NCBI RefSeq assembly: GCF_946404925.1
Contig: NZ_CAMJFM010000014.1
Location: forward strand, 1 to 64,000
Length of the DNA stretch: 64,000 bases
DNA from: an uncultured Prevotella sp.
GTDB lineage: Bacteria > Bacteroidota > Bacteroidia > Bacteroidales > Bacteroidaceae
Direction of reading: 5' to 3'
The notes beneath the pieces are model-generated. The model made no database searches, was not told where the DNA came from, and was given only the letters and a program-made list of their open reading frames with translations. Of the stretch, positions 49,992 through 59,432 are shown piece by piece. The stretch's first letter is position 1. Each line of letters starts with the position of its first letter. A program made the translations under genes and the position numbers.

Positions 49992-51638
49992 TTAATATTT
50001 GAATTCAAAATCCTCGAGTATGCATATCGACTTATCCTTGGTGTCGGACGAGAACTTGAAGAAGATGGCATGCTTGCCAGTGTACTGTGCCAGCTCGGGT
50101 AGGTCGACGGTGAGGTCGGTAGAGTTTTGCACCATGTGAGATGTTACAGGGAACGAGCCGATAAGCTTTCCACCCTGGCTCTCCCAAGGACGGTCGATCA
50201 TAACGTCTACCTTACCCTCAACACCCTGTGGAGTAACTCTAATCTTCATGTGCAGATTCTCCTTGCCGCTTGTCTCGGTAAAGTTGAAGTACTTGTAACC
50301 TACGATAGAACCATCGGTATTGTTGATAACGCGGTTGGTATTGTTCTTCAGGTCGTAAGGCTCGTCAAAATTGCTGTCGGTGCCATACGATACCTCAACG
50401 TACGAACCAGAGAATATGTTGTTTGGCCAATCGTGTACGGCAACTTTTGGACCGGTAAGCCAGCAAGCGATACCTGCAGAGTGGCGCTCAAGTGGGTTAA
50501 GTCCGTCGGTGGCAAAACCCTCGGAGTTATACTCACCCTCGCTGATCTCAACCTTGCCGCCTTTGCCTTCCTGCACCTTCACCTCGATTGGTGCAACCAT
50601 AGCCTGACGAGCATACTCGTCGGTGCCGGTCTGGCGATGATAGAACACATACCACTTTCCGTTGATCTCGCAGATAGAGCCATGAGTGTTGCCATCCACT
50701 ACGCCCGATGCAATAGTGTCGCCCTTCTCGTTAATCTCGCGACCACGTGCGTCGATAATGGTTCCGCCGTAGGTCCAAGGGCCAAGAGGATTGTCGCTAT
50801 AACAATAGGCCAGAGTGTAGTTGGATGTAGGCAGACCAAACTCACCATCCTTGGTGAAGCGGCTGTAGATAAACACATACTTATCCTTTATCTTACGGAT
50901 ACTTGATGCCTCGAAGAAGCTGAATATTCCTGGCTCGTTTCTACCAGAAATCATTCCGTCGACAACCTGTGTGCCAGGCTTAACTGTACACATGGTGGCA
51001 GGATCTATCTCGGCAGCGTATGAGTGCTCAAAGCCCCAATAGCCGTAAACCCTTCCATCGTCGTCAACAAACACGGCGGGGTCGAAACCATAGATACCAG
51101 TAACCTGATTAGGGTCATCGTCTTTCCAGTTGCACACCCTAAATGGACCATCAGGACGATCGCTCTTTGCTATCAGACCATTGCGATAGCCAGTCTGGTC
51201 GTTGGGGAAAAGATAATATGTCTTCTTGCCATTACTGTCGGTTACCAGTGTTACATCAGGAGCATACAGCACATCGGCAGTCTTAGCCGAGTCGAATGGC
51301 TCGCCCTTGGCATTCTTGTTTACCACAAGGATTACTCCATCGTAGCGCCAGTTGCTCAGATCCTCGACAGGAGCCGACCAAACTACCTGGTCGCGACCGC
51401 AATATGCAGTCTTCAAGTCGTCGTGCGAACCATATATATATACGCGCTGCTTGCCTGGGTGGTCAGGATCCTCGAACACATACGGTTCGCCGTCGGGTAT
51501 ATGCTCCCACAGGGGCAGATATGGGTTGCCTACGGTGGTAAACTTATTGCTTGCCGTTTCTGGTTGATGTGTGCACGATGTTGCCATTGTAAGGCAGCAT
51601 GCAGCAGCGATAGTCGCACTCAGCACTTTCTTGTTCAT
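49992..51638 (-). CDS. GH43-family glycoside hydrolase lipoprotein
   Basis: 548 residues with lipobox (TMATSC, Cys22). Residues about 35-350 show the five-bladed beta-propeller of family 43: HIPDGEPYVFEDP (Asp49, candidate base), ADVLYAPDVTLVT (Asp128), GFDPAVFVDDDGRVYGYWG (Asp186) and FFEASSIRKI (Glu243, candidate acid). The C-terminal part (about 390-548) is beta-rich and resembles a carbohydrate-binding module (PYDLKNNTNRVINNTDGS, LHMKIRVTPQGVEGKVDVMI). GH43 enzymes act on arabinan, arabinoxylan or xylan; the exact substrate is not determinable. As an outer-surface lipoprotein it would release arabinose or xylose from plant polymers. Confidence 0.87.
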   Translation of the reverse strand: MNKKVLSATIAAACCLTMATSCTHQPETASNKFTTVGNPYLPLWEHIPDGEPYVFEDPDHPGKQRVYIYGSHDDLKTAYCGRDQVVWSAPVEDLSNWRYDGVILVVNKNAKGEPFDSAKTADVLYAPDVTLVTDSNGKKTYYLFPNDQTGYRNGLIAKSDRPDGPFRVCNWKDDDPNQVTGIYGFDPAVFVDDDGRVYGYWGFEHSYAAEIDPATMCTVKPGTQVVDGMISGRNEPGIFSFFEASSIRKIKDKYVFIYSRFTKDGEFGLPTSNYTLAYCYSDNPLGPWTYGGTIIDARGREINEKGDTIASGVVDGNTHGSICEINGKWYVFYHRQTGTDEYARQAMVAPIEVKVQEGKGGKVEISEGEYNSEGFATDGLNPLERHSAGIACWLTGPKVAVHDWPNNIFSGSYVEVSYGTDSNFDEPYDLKNNTNRVINNTDGSIVGYKYFNFTETSGKENLHMKIRVTPQGVEGKVDVMIDRPWESQGGKLIGSFPVTSHMVQNSTDLTVDLPELAQYTGKHAIFFKFSSDTKDKSICILEDFEFKY

Positions 51639-51674
51639 TTGCTATGTAATTGTTAGGTTTTGATTTATTGCTTG

Positions 51675-51682
51675 CAAATATA
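51675..51682 (-). promoter_or_regulatory. -7 element of the GH43 gene
   Basis: TATATTTG on the minus strand, 36 nt before the ATG; no consensus -33 is visible, consistent with regulated expression. Confidence 0.6.
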
Positions 51683-51768
51683 CAAAAAAAGTGTGAAAGT
51701 GTACACATTATACCCCAAAAAATTAATAATTGCAACATCGTTACGCCATTTTAAAACATTAAAGCATG

Positions 51769-51796
51769 AAAAAATCCCCGCCATTTGGCGAGGATT
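51769..51796 (-). terminator. Terminator of fba
   Basis: Minus-strand stem AATCCTCGCC/GGCGGGGATT (51796-51787 with 51782-51773, one G-U type pair) followed by a T-run. Confidence 0.85.
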
Positions 51797-51822
51797 CTTT
51801 ATTTATTGTAATCGATTAACGA

Positions 51823-52824
51823 TTAGCACTGAGCGAGCTTACCGTCAGAACCGAGTACGTTCACAATCTTGTGGATGTACATCTTCTTCATGTTCTCACG
51901 AGCGGGCTTCAGATACTGACGAGGATCGAAGTCTCCAGGATGCTCAGCCAGGTGCTGACGGATAGCAGCAGTCATAGCCAGACGTGAGTCTGAGTCGATG
52001 TTGATCTTACATACGGCGCTCTTAGAAGCCTTGCGGAGCTGCTCCTCGGGGATACCGATTGCTGCCTCGAGCTTACCACCGAACTTGTTGATAGTGTTAA
52101 CTTCGTCCATAGGAACTGAAGAAGAACCGTGGAGTACGATGGGGAATCCAGGAAGCTTCTTCTCGATCTCAGCGAGGATGTCGAATGCCAATGGTGGTGG
52201 AACGAGCACGCCGTTAACGAGTGTGCACTGCTCTGGAGTGAACTTGTGGGCACCGTGAGAAGTACCGATAGAGATAGCCAGAGAATCGCAACCTGTACGT
52301 GTAGCGAAGTCGATAACCTCCTCAGGCTTTGTGTAGTGTGACTCAGCAGCTGAAACCTCGTCCTCAACACCAGCAAGTACACCAAGCTCAGCCTCTACAG
52401 TTACGTCGAACTGATGAGCGTACTCAACAACCTTCTTAGCCAGAGCAACGTTCTCCTCGTAGGGGAGGTGAGAACCGTCGATCATCACTGAAGAGAAGCC
52501 CATGTCGATACAATCCTTACAGAGCTCGAAGGTGTCACCGTGGTCAAGGTGCAGAACAATCTCAGGATGCTCACAGCCGAGCTCCTTAGCATAAGCTACA
52601 GCACCCTCAGCCATGTAGCGCAGGATAGTAGCGTTAGCATAGTTGCGAGCGCCCTTAGAAACCTGCATGATAACTGGAGACTTTGTCTCAACGGCAGCCT
52701 GTACGATAGCCTGCATCTGCTCCATAGTGTTGAAGTTGAAAGCTGGGATAGCATAGCCACCGGCTACTGCTCTCTTGAACATCTCGCGAGTATTTACGAG
52801 ACCTAAATCCTTGTAATTAACCAT
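51823..52824 (-). CDS. fba: Class II fructose-1,6-bisphosphate aldolase
   Basis: 333 residues, class II (zinc) type. The metal-binding HLDHGDTFE segment (Asp94, His95), MIDGSHLPYEENVALAKKV, the glutamate-rich VEAELGVLAGVEDE, and SIGTSHGAHKF and HGSSSVP motifs are all present. It cleaves fructose 1,6-bisphosphate to dihydroxyacetone phosphate and glyceraldehyde 3-phosphate in glycolysis. It has its own promoter and terminator and appears monocistronic, as expected for a housekeeping gene. Confidence 0.96.
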   Translation of the reverse strand: MVNYKDLGLVNTREMFKRAVAGGYAIPAFNFNTMEQMQAIVQAAVETKSPVIMQVSKGARNYANATILRYMAEGAVAYAKELGCEHPEIVLHLDHGDTFELCKDCIDMGFSSVMIDGSHLPYEENVALAKKVVEYAHQFDVTVEAELGVLAGVEDEVSAAESHYTKPEEVIDFATRTGCDSLAISIGTSHGAHKFTPEQCTLVNGVLVPPPLAFDILAEIEKKLPGFPIVLHGSSSVPMDEVNTINKFGGKLEAAIGIPEEQLRKASKSAVCKINIDSDSRLAMTAAIRQHLAEHPGDFDPRQYLKPARENMKKMYIHKIVNVLGSDGKLAQC

Positions 52825-52865
52825 ATTGTTTATAAATTAAAATGAATAATTGCAATCTTAACGCC

Positions 52866-52981
52866 TGCAAAGGTAGTAAAAAAAGTAAAAAGGTAAGAAA
52901 GTAAGAAGGTAAAAGTTTCAAATCAATCGATGTTTTTATCACTTTTTTACTTTTTTACCCTTTTACTTTTTTACCTTTGCA
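52866..52981. repeat. Large imperfect inverted repeat with GGTAAAA-type units
   Basis: The left arm (52866-52917) begins TGCAAAGGTA and repeats GTAAAA/GGTAAGAA units; the right arm (52940-52981) ends TACCTTTGCA and is its imperfect complement, with a 22-nt central loop. It fills the space between the regulator stop (52999) and the fba promoter, so it can act as the terminator of the efflux operon while its left end supplies the fba -7 box. Confidence 0.8.
52868..52875 (-). promoter_or_regulatory. -7 element of fba
   Basis: TACCTTTG on the minus strand, 43 nt before the ATG; the -33 region lies in a GTAAAA repeat and has no TTTG. Confidence 0.6.
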
Positions 52982-52998
52982 AACTACATTTTGCAATA

Positions 52999-53709
52999 TC
53001 ACACCAGCGTGTGGTCGTCGAAGTACCTCTGAACGTCTTCCTTATAGTTGTCGGAAATAGGAATCTGCACGCCGTTGAACACGATACGGAATCGCTCTAC
53101 CAATGGCGTTTCGGTCATGTGAACGATGAACGAACGATGAGTGCGCAGGAATTCAGGCTTAGGCAAATACTCCTCGAGTTTTTTCATCGACATGAGCGAC
53201 ATAACCTGTTCACCATTCTTCAGATAGAAACGCACATAATCCTTCAAGCCTTCAACATACAGGATATCATCCAGACATACACGTTGCAACTTGTAGTCGC
53301 TCTTTACAAACATAAAGCGATCGCGACGATACACATCCTGACGCTGGGCAACCGAGAACCACTCCAATGCCTTATCGGTAGCTTTCAGGAAATCGTTATA
53401 TGATATCGGTTTAAGCAGATAATCGAGTGCATTAACCCTGAAACCCTCAATAGCATACTGCGGGAATGCAGTAGTAAAGATAATCTTGGTTTCCTTAGGT
53501 AGAATCTTGGCAAACTCGATACCGCTCAACTCTGGCATCTGAATGTCGAGGAACAACAATTGCACAGGGTTTTCACGTAGATGTTTCATTGCCTCAACGG
53601 CACTGCTGTAGGTACCTGCCAGATTAAGATAAGGCGTTTTCTTTGCATAGCTCTCAAGCAGACCTGCTGCCAAGGGCTCATCGTCGATAATAGCGCAAGT
53701 AATGATCAT
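52999..53709 (-). CDS. LytTR-family response regulator of the efflux operon
   Basis: 236 residues: receiver domain with AIIDDEP, the phosphoacceptor Asp55 (LLFLDIQMP), FTTAF and LLKPI, then a C-terminal LytTR DNA-binding domain (ILYVEGLKDYVRFYLKNG, then FLRTHRSFIVHM). It is the last gene of the tolC-macA-macB operon and overlaps the kinase stop by 4 nt, so they are translated together. It may bind the inverted repeat at 59369-59392 upstream of tolC. Paralogous to the regulator at 18983-19717 but clearly distinct. Confidence 0.93.
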   Translation of the reverse strand: MIITCAIIDDEPLAAGLLESYAKKTPYLNLAGTYSSAVEAMKHLRENPVQLLFLDIQMPELSGIEFAKILPKETKIIFTTAFPQYAIEGFRVNALDYLLKPISYNDFLKATDKALEWFSVAQRQDVYRRDRFMFVKSDYKLQRVCLDDILYVEGLKDYVRFYLKNGEQVMSLMSMKKLEEYLPKPEFLRTHRSFIVHMTETPLVERFRIVFNGVQIPISDNYKEDVQRYFDDHTLV

Positions 53710-54728
53710 AATTTTATGCGGATTGTTGATGTGTAAATACTTCCATCTTCTGATACACCTTTATCCCAGGTGTAATGACCAGGATATGCCAGATCCAACC
53801 GGCGCTGGACCTGACTCAGACCGATACCATGGCCACTACGGTCCTGGTTTGTCTTGGGATGGTTTGAATTCTCGATACTAAAAGTGATTTCATCGCAGAT
53901 AGCCACGATGTTTATATGCACAAAGCTATGCTCTGTGGGACTAATGCCATGTTTGAATGCATTCTCGATAAGCGAAATAAAGATAAGCGGTGCTATCTTC
54001 ATCGATGGGTTACCTATCTGTGGCACAAACGTCACATCTACATTACCCGATAGTCTTATCTTCATCAGATTGATGTAGTTCTCGAGGAACTGTACCTCGT
54101 CGATCAGAGCCACCTCTCGTTCCTGATTGTCATAGAGCATATGGCGTAGCATCTTAGACAACTGCTGAATGGCATCCTGGGCGCGCTCCTGATCGATGGT
54201 AGTAAGCGCATAGATGTTGTTAAGCGTATTGAGCAGGAAGTGCGGATTAATCTGCGAGCGCAAGTTTAGGTACTCACTCTTGGCACGCGCAGCCTCCGAC
54301 TCCTTCAGTGCGTTATCAGCAGTGACATAGCGGCGAGCCAAGGCCAAGGCAGTAGAACCTGCTGCAAAGATAGCCAGATTCAGACTATCGCGCAACGTAC
54401 GCGAAAAGTAGTCGATCGCATCCAGATGTCTTCCAGGAATAGGATAGATGACATTTGTAAAATCCTTCCAATAGTTTAGTATGATACCTAGCGAGAACAC
54501 CAGTATCAGATTGATAAGTAGATCGTATCGATGCTTGCCGGACACGAAAAACTTCGGGGCCAGATATACATAATTTAGATAGAACACGATCATGAGGAAC
54601 AACGGATCGAGGCAGTACATAAGGTACTGTCCGAACTTGATTCCCGTCCCACGCCAGAATGTAAGTGGTGAAAGGAACATATAAGCCCATAGCAGGAAGT
54701 GGCACGCAAATCCTAATTTTTTATTCAT
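53706..54728 (-). CDS. Sensor histidine kinase of the LytS/YpdA type in an efflux operon
   Basis: 340 residues. Three or four membrane helices (about 10-135), then the His_kinase domain with His163 (SQINPHFLLNTLNNIYALTT), the N box LIENAFKHG and the G box GHGIGLSQVQRRL. It overlaps the permease gene by 8 nt and the regulator gene by 4 nt, indicating one tight operon. The absence of a large sensory domain suggests it senses membrane state or works with the permease. Confidence 0.9.
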   Translation of the reverse strand: MNKKLGFACHFLLWAYMFLSPLTFWRGTGIKFGQYLMYCLDPLFLMIVFYLNYVYLAPKFFVSGKHRYDLLINLILVFSLGIILNYWKDFTNVIYPIPGRHLDAIDYFSRTLRDSLNLAIFAAGSTALALARRYVTADNALKESEAARAKSEYLNLRSQINPHFLLNTLNNIYALTTIDQERAQDAIQQLSKMLRHMLYDNQEREVALIDEVQFLENYINLMKIRLSGNVDVTFVPQIGNPSMKIAPLIFISLIENAFKHGISPTEHSFVHINIVAICDEITFSIENSNHPKTNQDRSGHGIGLSQVQRRLDLAYPGHYTWDKGVSEDGSIYTSTIRIKL

Positions 54729-55938
54729 GTCTGATAGCTTCTATTGGGTCCATATTAGCTGCTTTCTGTGCAGGGATATATCCGAACAATACACCGATGA
54801 ACACGCATACCAGGAACGAAACGTAAATACTCCATGCGGGTACGCTCGATGGGAATCCGAATGACGCCACAAACGTGCTGGCGCCCACGCCTACCATCAC
54901 TCCAATCAGTCCGCCCGTTACGGATATCAACACACTCTCAATCAGGAACTGCAACGAGATAACCGGTCCTGTTGCACCTACGGCCATACGAAGTCCTATT
55001 TCCTTGGTGCGCTCGGTTACCGACACCAGCATAATGTTCATAATACCGATACCGGCTACCAATAGTGAGAAAGCTGCTGCCACCACCAGGATGATAGTCA
55101 CTGTATCCATAGTGCTCGACATGGTCTCCATCATCTCAGCTTGCGAACGGATGGTAAAGTCATCATCGGCATCGTCCTTCAACTTGTGGTTGTCACGCAG
55201 TATCTGGGTCAGCTCCTCAATAGCAGCATCACTCAACTCCTCGGTAACAGCCGAACAAACGATGCTGGAGAAGTAGGTCTGTGCAGCAATACGCTTCATC
55301 ACAGTGGTATAAGGACAGATAATAACATTGTCCTGGTCCATGCCCCATGAGTTGTAACCCTTGGCCTTGAGCACACCTACTATACGCATGGGGATGCTCT
55401 TAAAGCGAATGGTCTTACCGATACACTCGGCACCCTCACCAAACAGTTCTTTCACGATGGTAGCACCAACCACACATACTTTGGCAGCCTTCTTGATGTC
55501 TTCCTCGGTAAAACACTCACCTTCTTCTATGGTCCACAGTCGGATGTCCAGATAGTCTATCGACTCGCCATACATCGAGGCATTGGTATTGTTGTTACCA
55601 TAGATAGCTTGTCCGCTGGCTGTAACCTCTGGCGACACCTTGGTAACGAACTTCTTTTCGCGAACGATACGCTCGTAGTCGGCCATCTTCAGTGTCTGCA
55701 TGCTCGATGGGTCCTGACGGACACCGCCACGCATGTCGGCACCGGGACGGATGGTGAGCAGGTTGGTACCCATTGTCGACAGCTCGGCGCGGATACTCTC
55801 CTTTGAGCCCTGACCGATGGACATCATGATGATGACCGCTGCCACTCCGATGATGATACCCAGCATCGATAGGAATGAGCGCATCTTGTTGTTGCCCACA
55901 GCCTTTAGGCTTACTTTAAAAAGATTCAGTATGTTCAT
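54721..55938 (-). CDS. MacB/FtsX-type ABC transporter permease
   Basis: 405 residues: an N-terminal helix (LGIIIGVAAVIIMMSIGQGS), a large periplasmic MacB-type domain (about 45-270) and three C-terminal helices (IILVVAAAFSLLVAGIGIMN, the IMLVSVTERTKEIGLRMAVG motif, and VCVFIGVLFGYIPAQKAANM). This is the MacB permease half; the ATPase is a separate gene 3 nt upstream. Together with the adaptor and TolC it would form a tripartite efflux pump for macrolide-like or peptide substrates, as in MacAB-TolC; the real substrate is unknown. Confidence 0.93.
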   Translation of the reverse strand: MNILNLFKVSLKAVGNNKMRSFLSMLGIIIGVAAVIIMMSIGQGSKESIRAELSTMGTNLLTIRPGADMRGGVRQDPSSMQTLKMADYERIVREKKFVTKVSPEVTASGQAIYGNNNTNASMYGESIDYLDIRLWTIEEGECFTEEDIKKAAKVCVVGATIVKELFGEGAECIGKTIRFKSIPMRIVGVLKAKGYNSWGMDQDNVIICPYTTVMKRIAAQTYFSSIVCSAVTEELSDAAIEELTQILRDNHKLKDDADDDFTIRSQAEMMETMSSTMDTVTIILVVAAAFSLLVAGIGIMNIMLVSVTERTKEIGLRMAVGATGPVISLQFLIESVLISVTGGLIGVMVGVGASTFVASFGFPSSVPAWSIYVSFLVCVFIGVLFGYIPAQKAANMDPIEAIRHE

Positions 55939-55941
55939 ATT

Positions 55942-56706
55942 TTAATCATCTACTGGTGCGGGCAACAGGGCTAGAGCCTCTGCTGCCGACTTGATATTTG
56001 TATTGATAGTATCCTCGCGAATCTTTCCATCACGCAGATTAATATTTCGACTCGAATACTCGGCAATCTCAGGGTTATGGGTCACAAATATAATCGTGTG
56101 CCCCTGCTTGTAGAGTTCCTGAAACAGTACCAACATTTCGAACGACGTACGGGTATCGAGGTTACCTGTTGCCTCGTCGGCCAACAGCACAGCAGGGTCG
56201 TTAACCAACGCACGGGCGATGGCTACACGCTGCATCTGTCCTCCCGACATCTGGTTCGACTTGTGATACATACGGTCTTCCAGTCCCACGGCTTTCAGAG
56301 CCTCCATGGCTTTCTGGCGGCGCTCACTGGCCGATATCTCTGAATTGTACATCAGTGGCAGCTCCACATTCTCGAGCGCTGTGGTCTTGGCCAGCAGATT
56401 GTAGTTCTGGAACACAAAGCCGATCTTGCGGTTACGCAATTTGGCACGCTGTATCTTTGACATAGTGCGCACGGCAACGCCATCCAGCAGATACTCGCCG
56501 CTGGTGGGTGTATCCAGACATCCCAGCTGGTTAAGCAGTGTAGACTTTCCAGAGCCCGATGTGCCTTGGATGGTAACGAACTCGCCCTCGTAGATCTTGA
56601 ACGAAACGCCCCTCAAAGCCTTCACCGTCTCACTGCCCACCTGGAAGTATCGCTTCACATTCTGCAGCTCGATGACTACTTTTCTATTATCTTCAGCCAT
56701 GATCAT
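55942..56706 (-). CDS. ABC transporter ATP-binding protein, MacB/LolD type
   Basis: 254 residues with Walker [11 protein letters not shown] loop, signature MSGGQMQR, Walker [14 protein letters not shown] and H loop FVTHNPE. The start may be the second Met (MAEDNRK). It has no transmembrane segment and pairs with the separate permease 3 nt downstream; it energises the MacAB-TolC-like pump. Confidence 0.93.
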   Translation of the reverse strand: MIMAEDNRKVVIELQNVKRYFQVGSETVKALRGVSFKIYEGEFVTIQGTSGSGKSTLLNQLGCLDTPTSGEYLLDGVAVRTMSKIQRAKLRNRKIGFVFQNYNLLAKTTALENVELPLMYNSEISASERRQKAMEALKAVGLEDRMYHKSNQMSGGQMQRVAIARALVNDPAVLLADEATGNLDTRTSFEMLVLFQELYKQGHTIIFVTHNPEIAEYSSRNINLRDGKIREDTINTNIKSAAEALALLPAPVDD

Positions 56707-57950
56707 TAGGGTGCTGGGGGAGCGGCGTTGCCTCCGCTCTTGTTGTTACTTTTGTTGTTATTGTTGTTACGTGGACGCGGCATGAATGGGTTGCCACCCT
56801 GCTGCTGGTCAGCCTCGCCAGTGCCACCACTGATATTGAAATCAGTCAGTATCTCGGTTCCTTCCTTGATACCACTCAGAATCTCTGTCATGATACCGTT
56901 GCTAGTACCAATCTCCACCTTATGAGCCTTGAACACGTTGCCCTCCTTGGTCCACACTTTGTGGTCGGCCTCGCAGTCCTCGATTGTCTCGCCCTTCTGC
57001 AGCAGAGCATCGTTAGGCATAAAGCGCAGAGCCTTGGCGGGAGCAGCCAGTACGTCGTTCTTCTCCAACGTATAGATAGTAACGTTGGCTGTCAATCCTG
57101 GTTTCAATTTCAAGTCGTTGTTGGGTGCCGAAATCACAACCTCGTAAGTTACCACATTACTCTCAGTAGTAGCTTGCTGACGAACCTGTGTTACTTGTCC
57201 CTCAAAGTGGTCATCGGGGAATGCATCGACCGTGAAGCTAACGCGCTGACCTTCCTTCACGCCACCAATGTCGGCCTCGTCGATATCGGCAATCACACGC
57301 ATATTAGTCAAGTCCTGAGCAATCACGAAGAGCTCTGGGGTGTTGAATGATGCAGCTACGGTCTGTCCCTCCTCAACCGACTTCGACAGAATGACTCCGT
57401 CGATAGGCGATGTGATGGTGGCGTAGCCCAGGTTGGTCTGTGCCTTCTGCACGCTCTCGCGCGATGTGTTTACCTGCTCCTTGGCCTGCAGATACTGAAG
57501 GCGGGCGCTCTCAAACTCATCGGCACTTACCAGTCCCTTATCGTGCAGTTCCTTATACCTATTATAATTAGACAGCTGATAGTTCAGCGAACTCTGTGCA
57601 CTACTCAGGTTAGCCTTGGCGGTGTTCAGCTCACTAATCAGGTTGGTGCGATCCAACTCTGCTATCACCTGGCCCTTCTTAACTACGGTGTTGTAGTCAA
57701 CATACAGATGACTCACGATACCACTTACCTGTGTACCAACTGTTACGCTGGTAACTGGCTCGATGGTTCCAGTAGCAGTAATGCTGGTCTGGATGTTTGT
57801 CTTCATTACTTTAGCGGTGTCGAAGCTGATCTTCTCTTCCTTTTTCCCTCCTGAGCATTTCACTATGCCCACAATCACGATAACGGCCACTACGGCTATC
57901 GCTATCCATCCTTTCTTTCCAATCTGTTTCATATATCTCTTAATTCTCAA
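56706..57950 (-). CDS. MacA/HlyD-type periplasmic adaptor protein
   Basis: 414 residues with one N-terminal transmembrane anchor (WIAIAVVAVIVIVGIVKC), a lipoyl-like and hairpin region (TSVTVGTQVSGIVSHLYVDY, then a coiled coil from about 90 to 180 with AKANLSSAQSSLNYQLSNYN), and beta-barrel segments (SPIDGVILSKSVEEGQTVAA, ADIDEADIGGVKEGQRV). The C-terminus is Asn/Gly-rich. It links the ABC pump to TolC. The start could be MKQIG (57932); the longer frame is kept because it begins 3 nt after the tolC stop. The gene abuts a TTAATTC heptamer repeat. Confidence 0.92.
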   Translation of the reverse strand: MRIKRYMKQIGKKGWIAIAVVAVIVIVGIVKCSGGKKEEKISFDTAKVMKTNIQTSITATGTIEPVTSVTVGTQVSGIVSHLYVDYNTVVKKGQVIAELDRTNLISELNTAKANLSSAQSSLNYQLSNYNRYKELHDKGLVSADEFESARLQYLQAKEQVNTSRESVQKAQTNLGYATITSPIDGVILSKSVEEGQTVAASFNTPELFVIAQDLTNMRVIADIDEADIGGVKEGQRVSFTVDAFPDDHFEGQVTQVRQQATTESNVVTYEVVISAPNNDLKLKPGLTANVTIYTLEKNDVLAAPAKALRFMPNDALLQKGETIEDCEADHKVWTKEGNVFKAHKVEIGTSNGIMTEILSGIKEGTEILTDFNISGGTGEADQQQGGNPFMPRPRNNNNNKSNNKSGGNAAPPAP

Positions 57951-57953
57951 TTC

Positions 57954-59294
57954 TTAATTCTTCCTCATCTCTCCGGTCTCGTAGAAATGCAGCATCTGCT
58001 GGTTGTAGATGGTCTGATACTTTGACTGCAACTGATTCTGTTGCGCACTCAGCAGATTGTCCTTACCCGTCATCAGCTCTACAATATTCTTCAGTCCCAA
58101 ACGGAACTGCTCTGAAAGCAGGTTGTAGCTTTGCTGCTCGCTCTCAACAGTAGCGCTGGCAGCCTTGTACTTCTGCTGGTTGGTCTGTGCATTCAGCCAA
58201 TAGTCTTGAATATCAGAGTATAGTGTTTTCTGTTGGTCAAGCAGGTCAAGTTGGGCCGACTGTTGCTGAATCTTAGCCTTGTTCACCGATGTTTTGGTAG
58301 AACGTCCATCAAAGATAGGTACACTAACAGAGAAACCTGCCATCGCATCGAAATTAGTCTTCATCTGTTTGCCCCAACCATTACTACTCAACGAGTTGGT
58401 ACTTGTGCCCAGACTTCCCGTCATGCTAATGCTTGGCATCCAGCCAGCCTTGGCAATGCTCAAGTTCACGTCGCTGCTCTTTATGGCTAGCTTCGAACGT
58501 TCTATTTCTGGACGTGTTATCAGCGCTTGCTCATAAACATTCTGCAGCGATGGTATCTCCTGCATCACCATGGCATCGGTAATCTCGGGGATTGCCACGT
58601 CAAACTCGGTCTCGTCGGTAATCTCCAGCAACTGCTTCAGCTGCAGTTTGTAGCTCAGCAGCTGGCTCTTTGTCTCCACGATGTTATACTCGTCGGTAGC
58701 TCTCTGTGCGCTCAACTGTGCCAAGTCGGCCTTACTCATCTTGCCCACGTTCATCATCTCGCGTCCGCGTTCCTCGTTCTTCTTGGCGGTCTCCAGCATC
58801 TGCTCGTTCACCCTCACGCTCTCGTCCAGATACAAAATCTGAGTGAATATCTGAGCTATACGCTCCTGAATGCTGTTGGCTGTTTCCTTGGTCTGCAACT
58901 CAGCCTCGTCTTCTGCTATCTGATTCAACTTTACGGTGTTGGTTTTCTTACCGCCGTTCCACACAGTCCATTGTGCGTTTACTGCATACGAACCATTATA
59001 ATATGTCTTATCAACCTTTGTGTTTACGGTTCCGTTAGTAACGGTAGCAACGCCAGCATCTTTCCATGGCTGGTAACCCAAGCTCTGGTTTGTCGATGCA
59101 CTAATAGTAGGCAGTAGTGCTCCCTTCGCCCCCTTCAGGTCTTCGGTAGCGCTCTGCTTCTGCAGTTTTGACTTCTGCAGAGTAATGTTATTTTCCATTG
59201 CATAGTCTATGCATTCCTGCATAGTCCATTTCTTTTGTGCCGATGCCGTAATAGTCAGCATCATCATACTCAACACAACTAATCCTTTTTTCAT
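57954..59294 (-). CDS. TolC-family outer-membrane efflux protein
   Basis: The ATG at 59294 (446 residues) is preferred: it starts the signal peptide MKKGLVVLSMMMLTITASAQ and lies after the promoter, whereas the frame to 59321 would overlap the -7 box. Two repeated helical hairpin units typical of TolC/OEP are visible, about 20-215 and 230-440 (AMENNITLQKSKLQKQSATE, ANLSAQ-like LAQLSAQRATDEYNIVETKS, and YDQQ-like QQQSAQLDLLDQQKTLYSDI). First gene of the efflux operon. Confidence 0.92.
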   Translation of the reverse strand: MKKGLVVLSMMMLTITASAQKKWTMQECIDYAMENNITLQKSKLQKQSATEDLKGAKGALLPTISASTNQSLGYQPWKDAGVATVTNGTVNTKVDKTYYNGSYAVNAQWTVWNGGKKTNTVKLNQIAEDEAELQTKETANSIQERIAQIFTQILYLDESVRVNEQMLETAKKNEERGREMMNVGKMSKADLAQLSAQRATDEYNIVETKSQLLSYKLQLKQLLEITDETEFDVAIPEITDAMVMQEIPSLQNVYEQALITRPEIERSKLAIKSSDVNLSIAKAGWMPSISMTGSLGTSTNSLSSNGWGKQMKTNFDAMAGFSVSVPIFDGRSTKTSVNKAKIQQQSAQLDLLDQQKTLYSDIQDYWLNAQTNQQKYKAASATVESEQQSYNLLSEQFRLGLKNIVELMTGKDNLLSAQQNQLQSKYQTIYNQQMLHFYETGEMRKN

Positions 59295-59318
59295 CCTAAT
59301 CATCATTGATTTCGTCGG

Positions 59319-59350
59319 CAAAGATACTAACTTTGTCGATATCCACCAAA
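59319..59350 (-). promoter_or_regulatory. Promoter of the efflux operon
   Basis: Minus strand TTTG (59350-59347)-N20-TATCTTTG (59326-59319), an exact match to the consensus layout. The leader to the ATG at 59294 is about 20 nt. Confidence 0.85.
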
Positions 59351-59368
59351 TTTTTTAAACGAATATTA

Positions 59369-59392
59369 GGCGGTTAGTAGATTTTAACCGCC
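59369..59392. promoter_or_regulatory. Inverted-repeat operator upstream of the efflux promoter
   Basis: GGCGGTTA (59369-59376) and TAACCGCC (59385-59392) are perfectly complementary with an 8-bp spacer, 18 bp upstream of the -33 element, an activator position. The operon's own LytTR regulator is the natural candidate, but LytTR sites are usually direct repeats. Confidence 0.6.
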
Positions 59393-59432
59393 AATTATTC
59401 GATAAAAATATCTTTTGTTAATACTTTTTTAA

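Noticed and set aside
52972..52981. Plus-strand promoter box TACCTTTGCA
   Set aside because: It points into the antisense of the regulator with no plus-strand gene downstream; kept only as part of the inverted-repeat finding.
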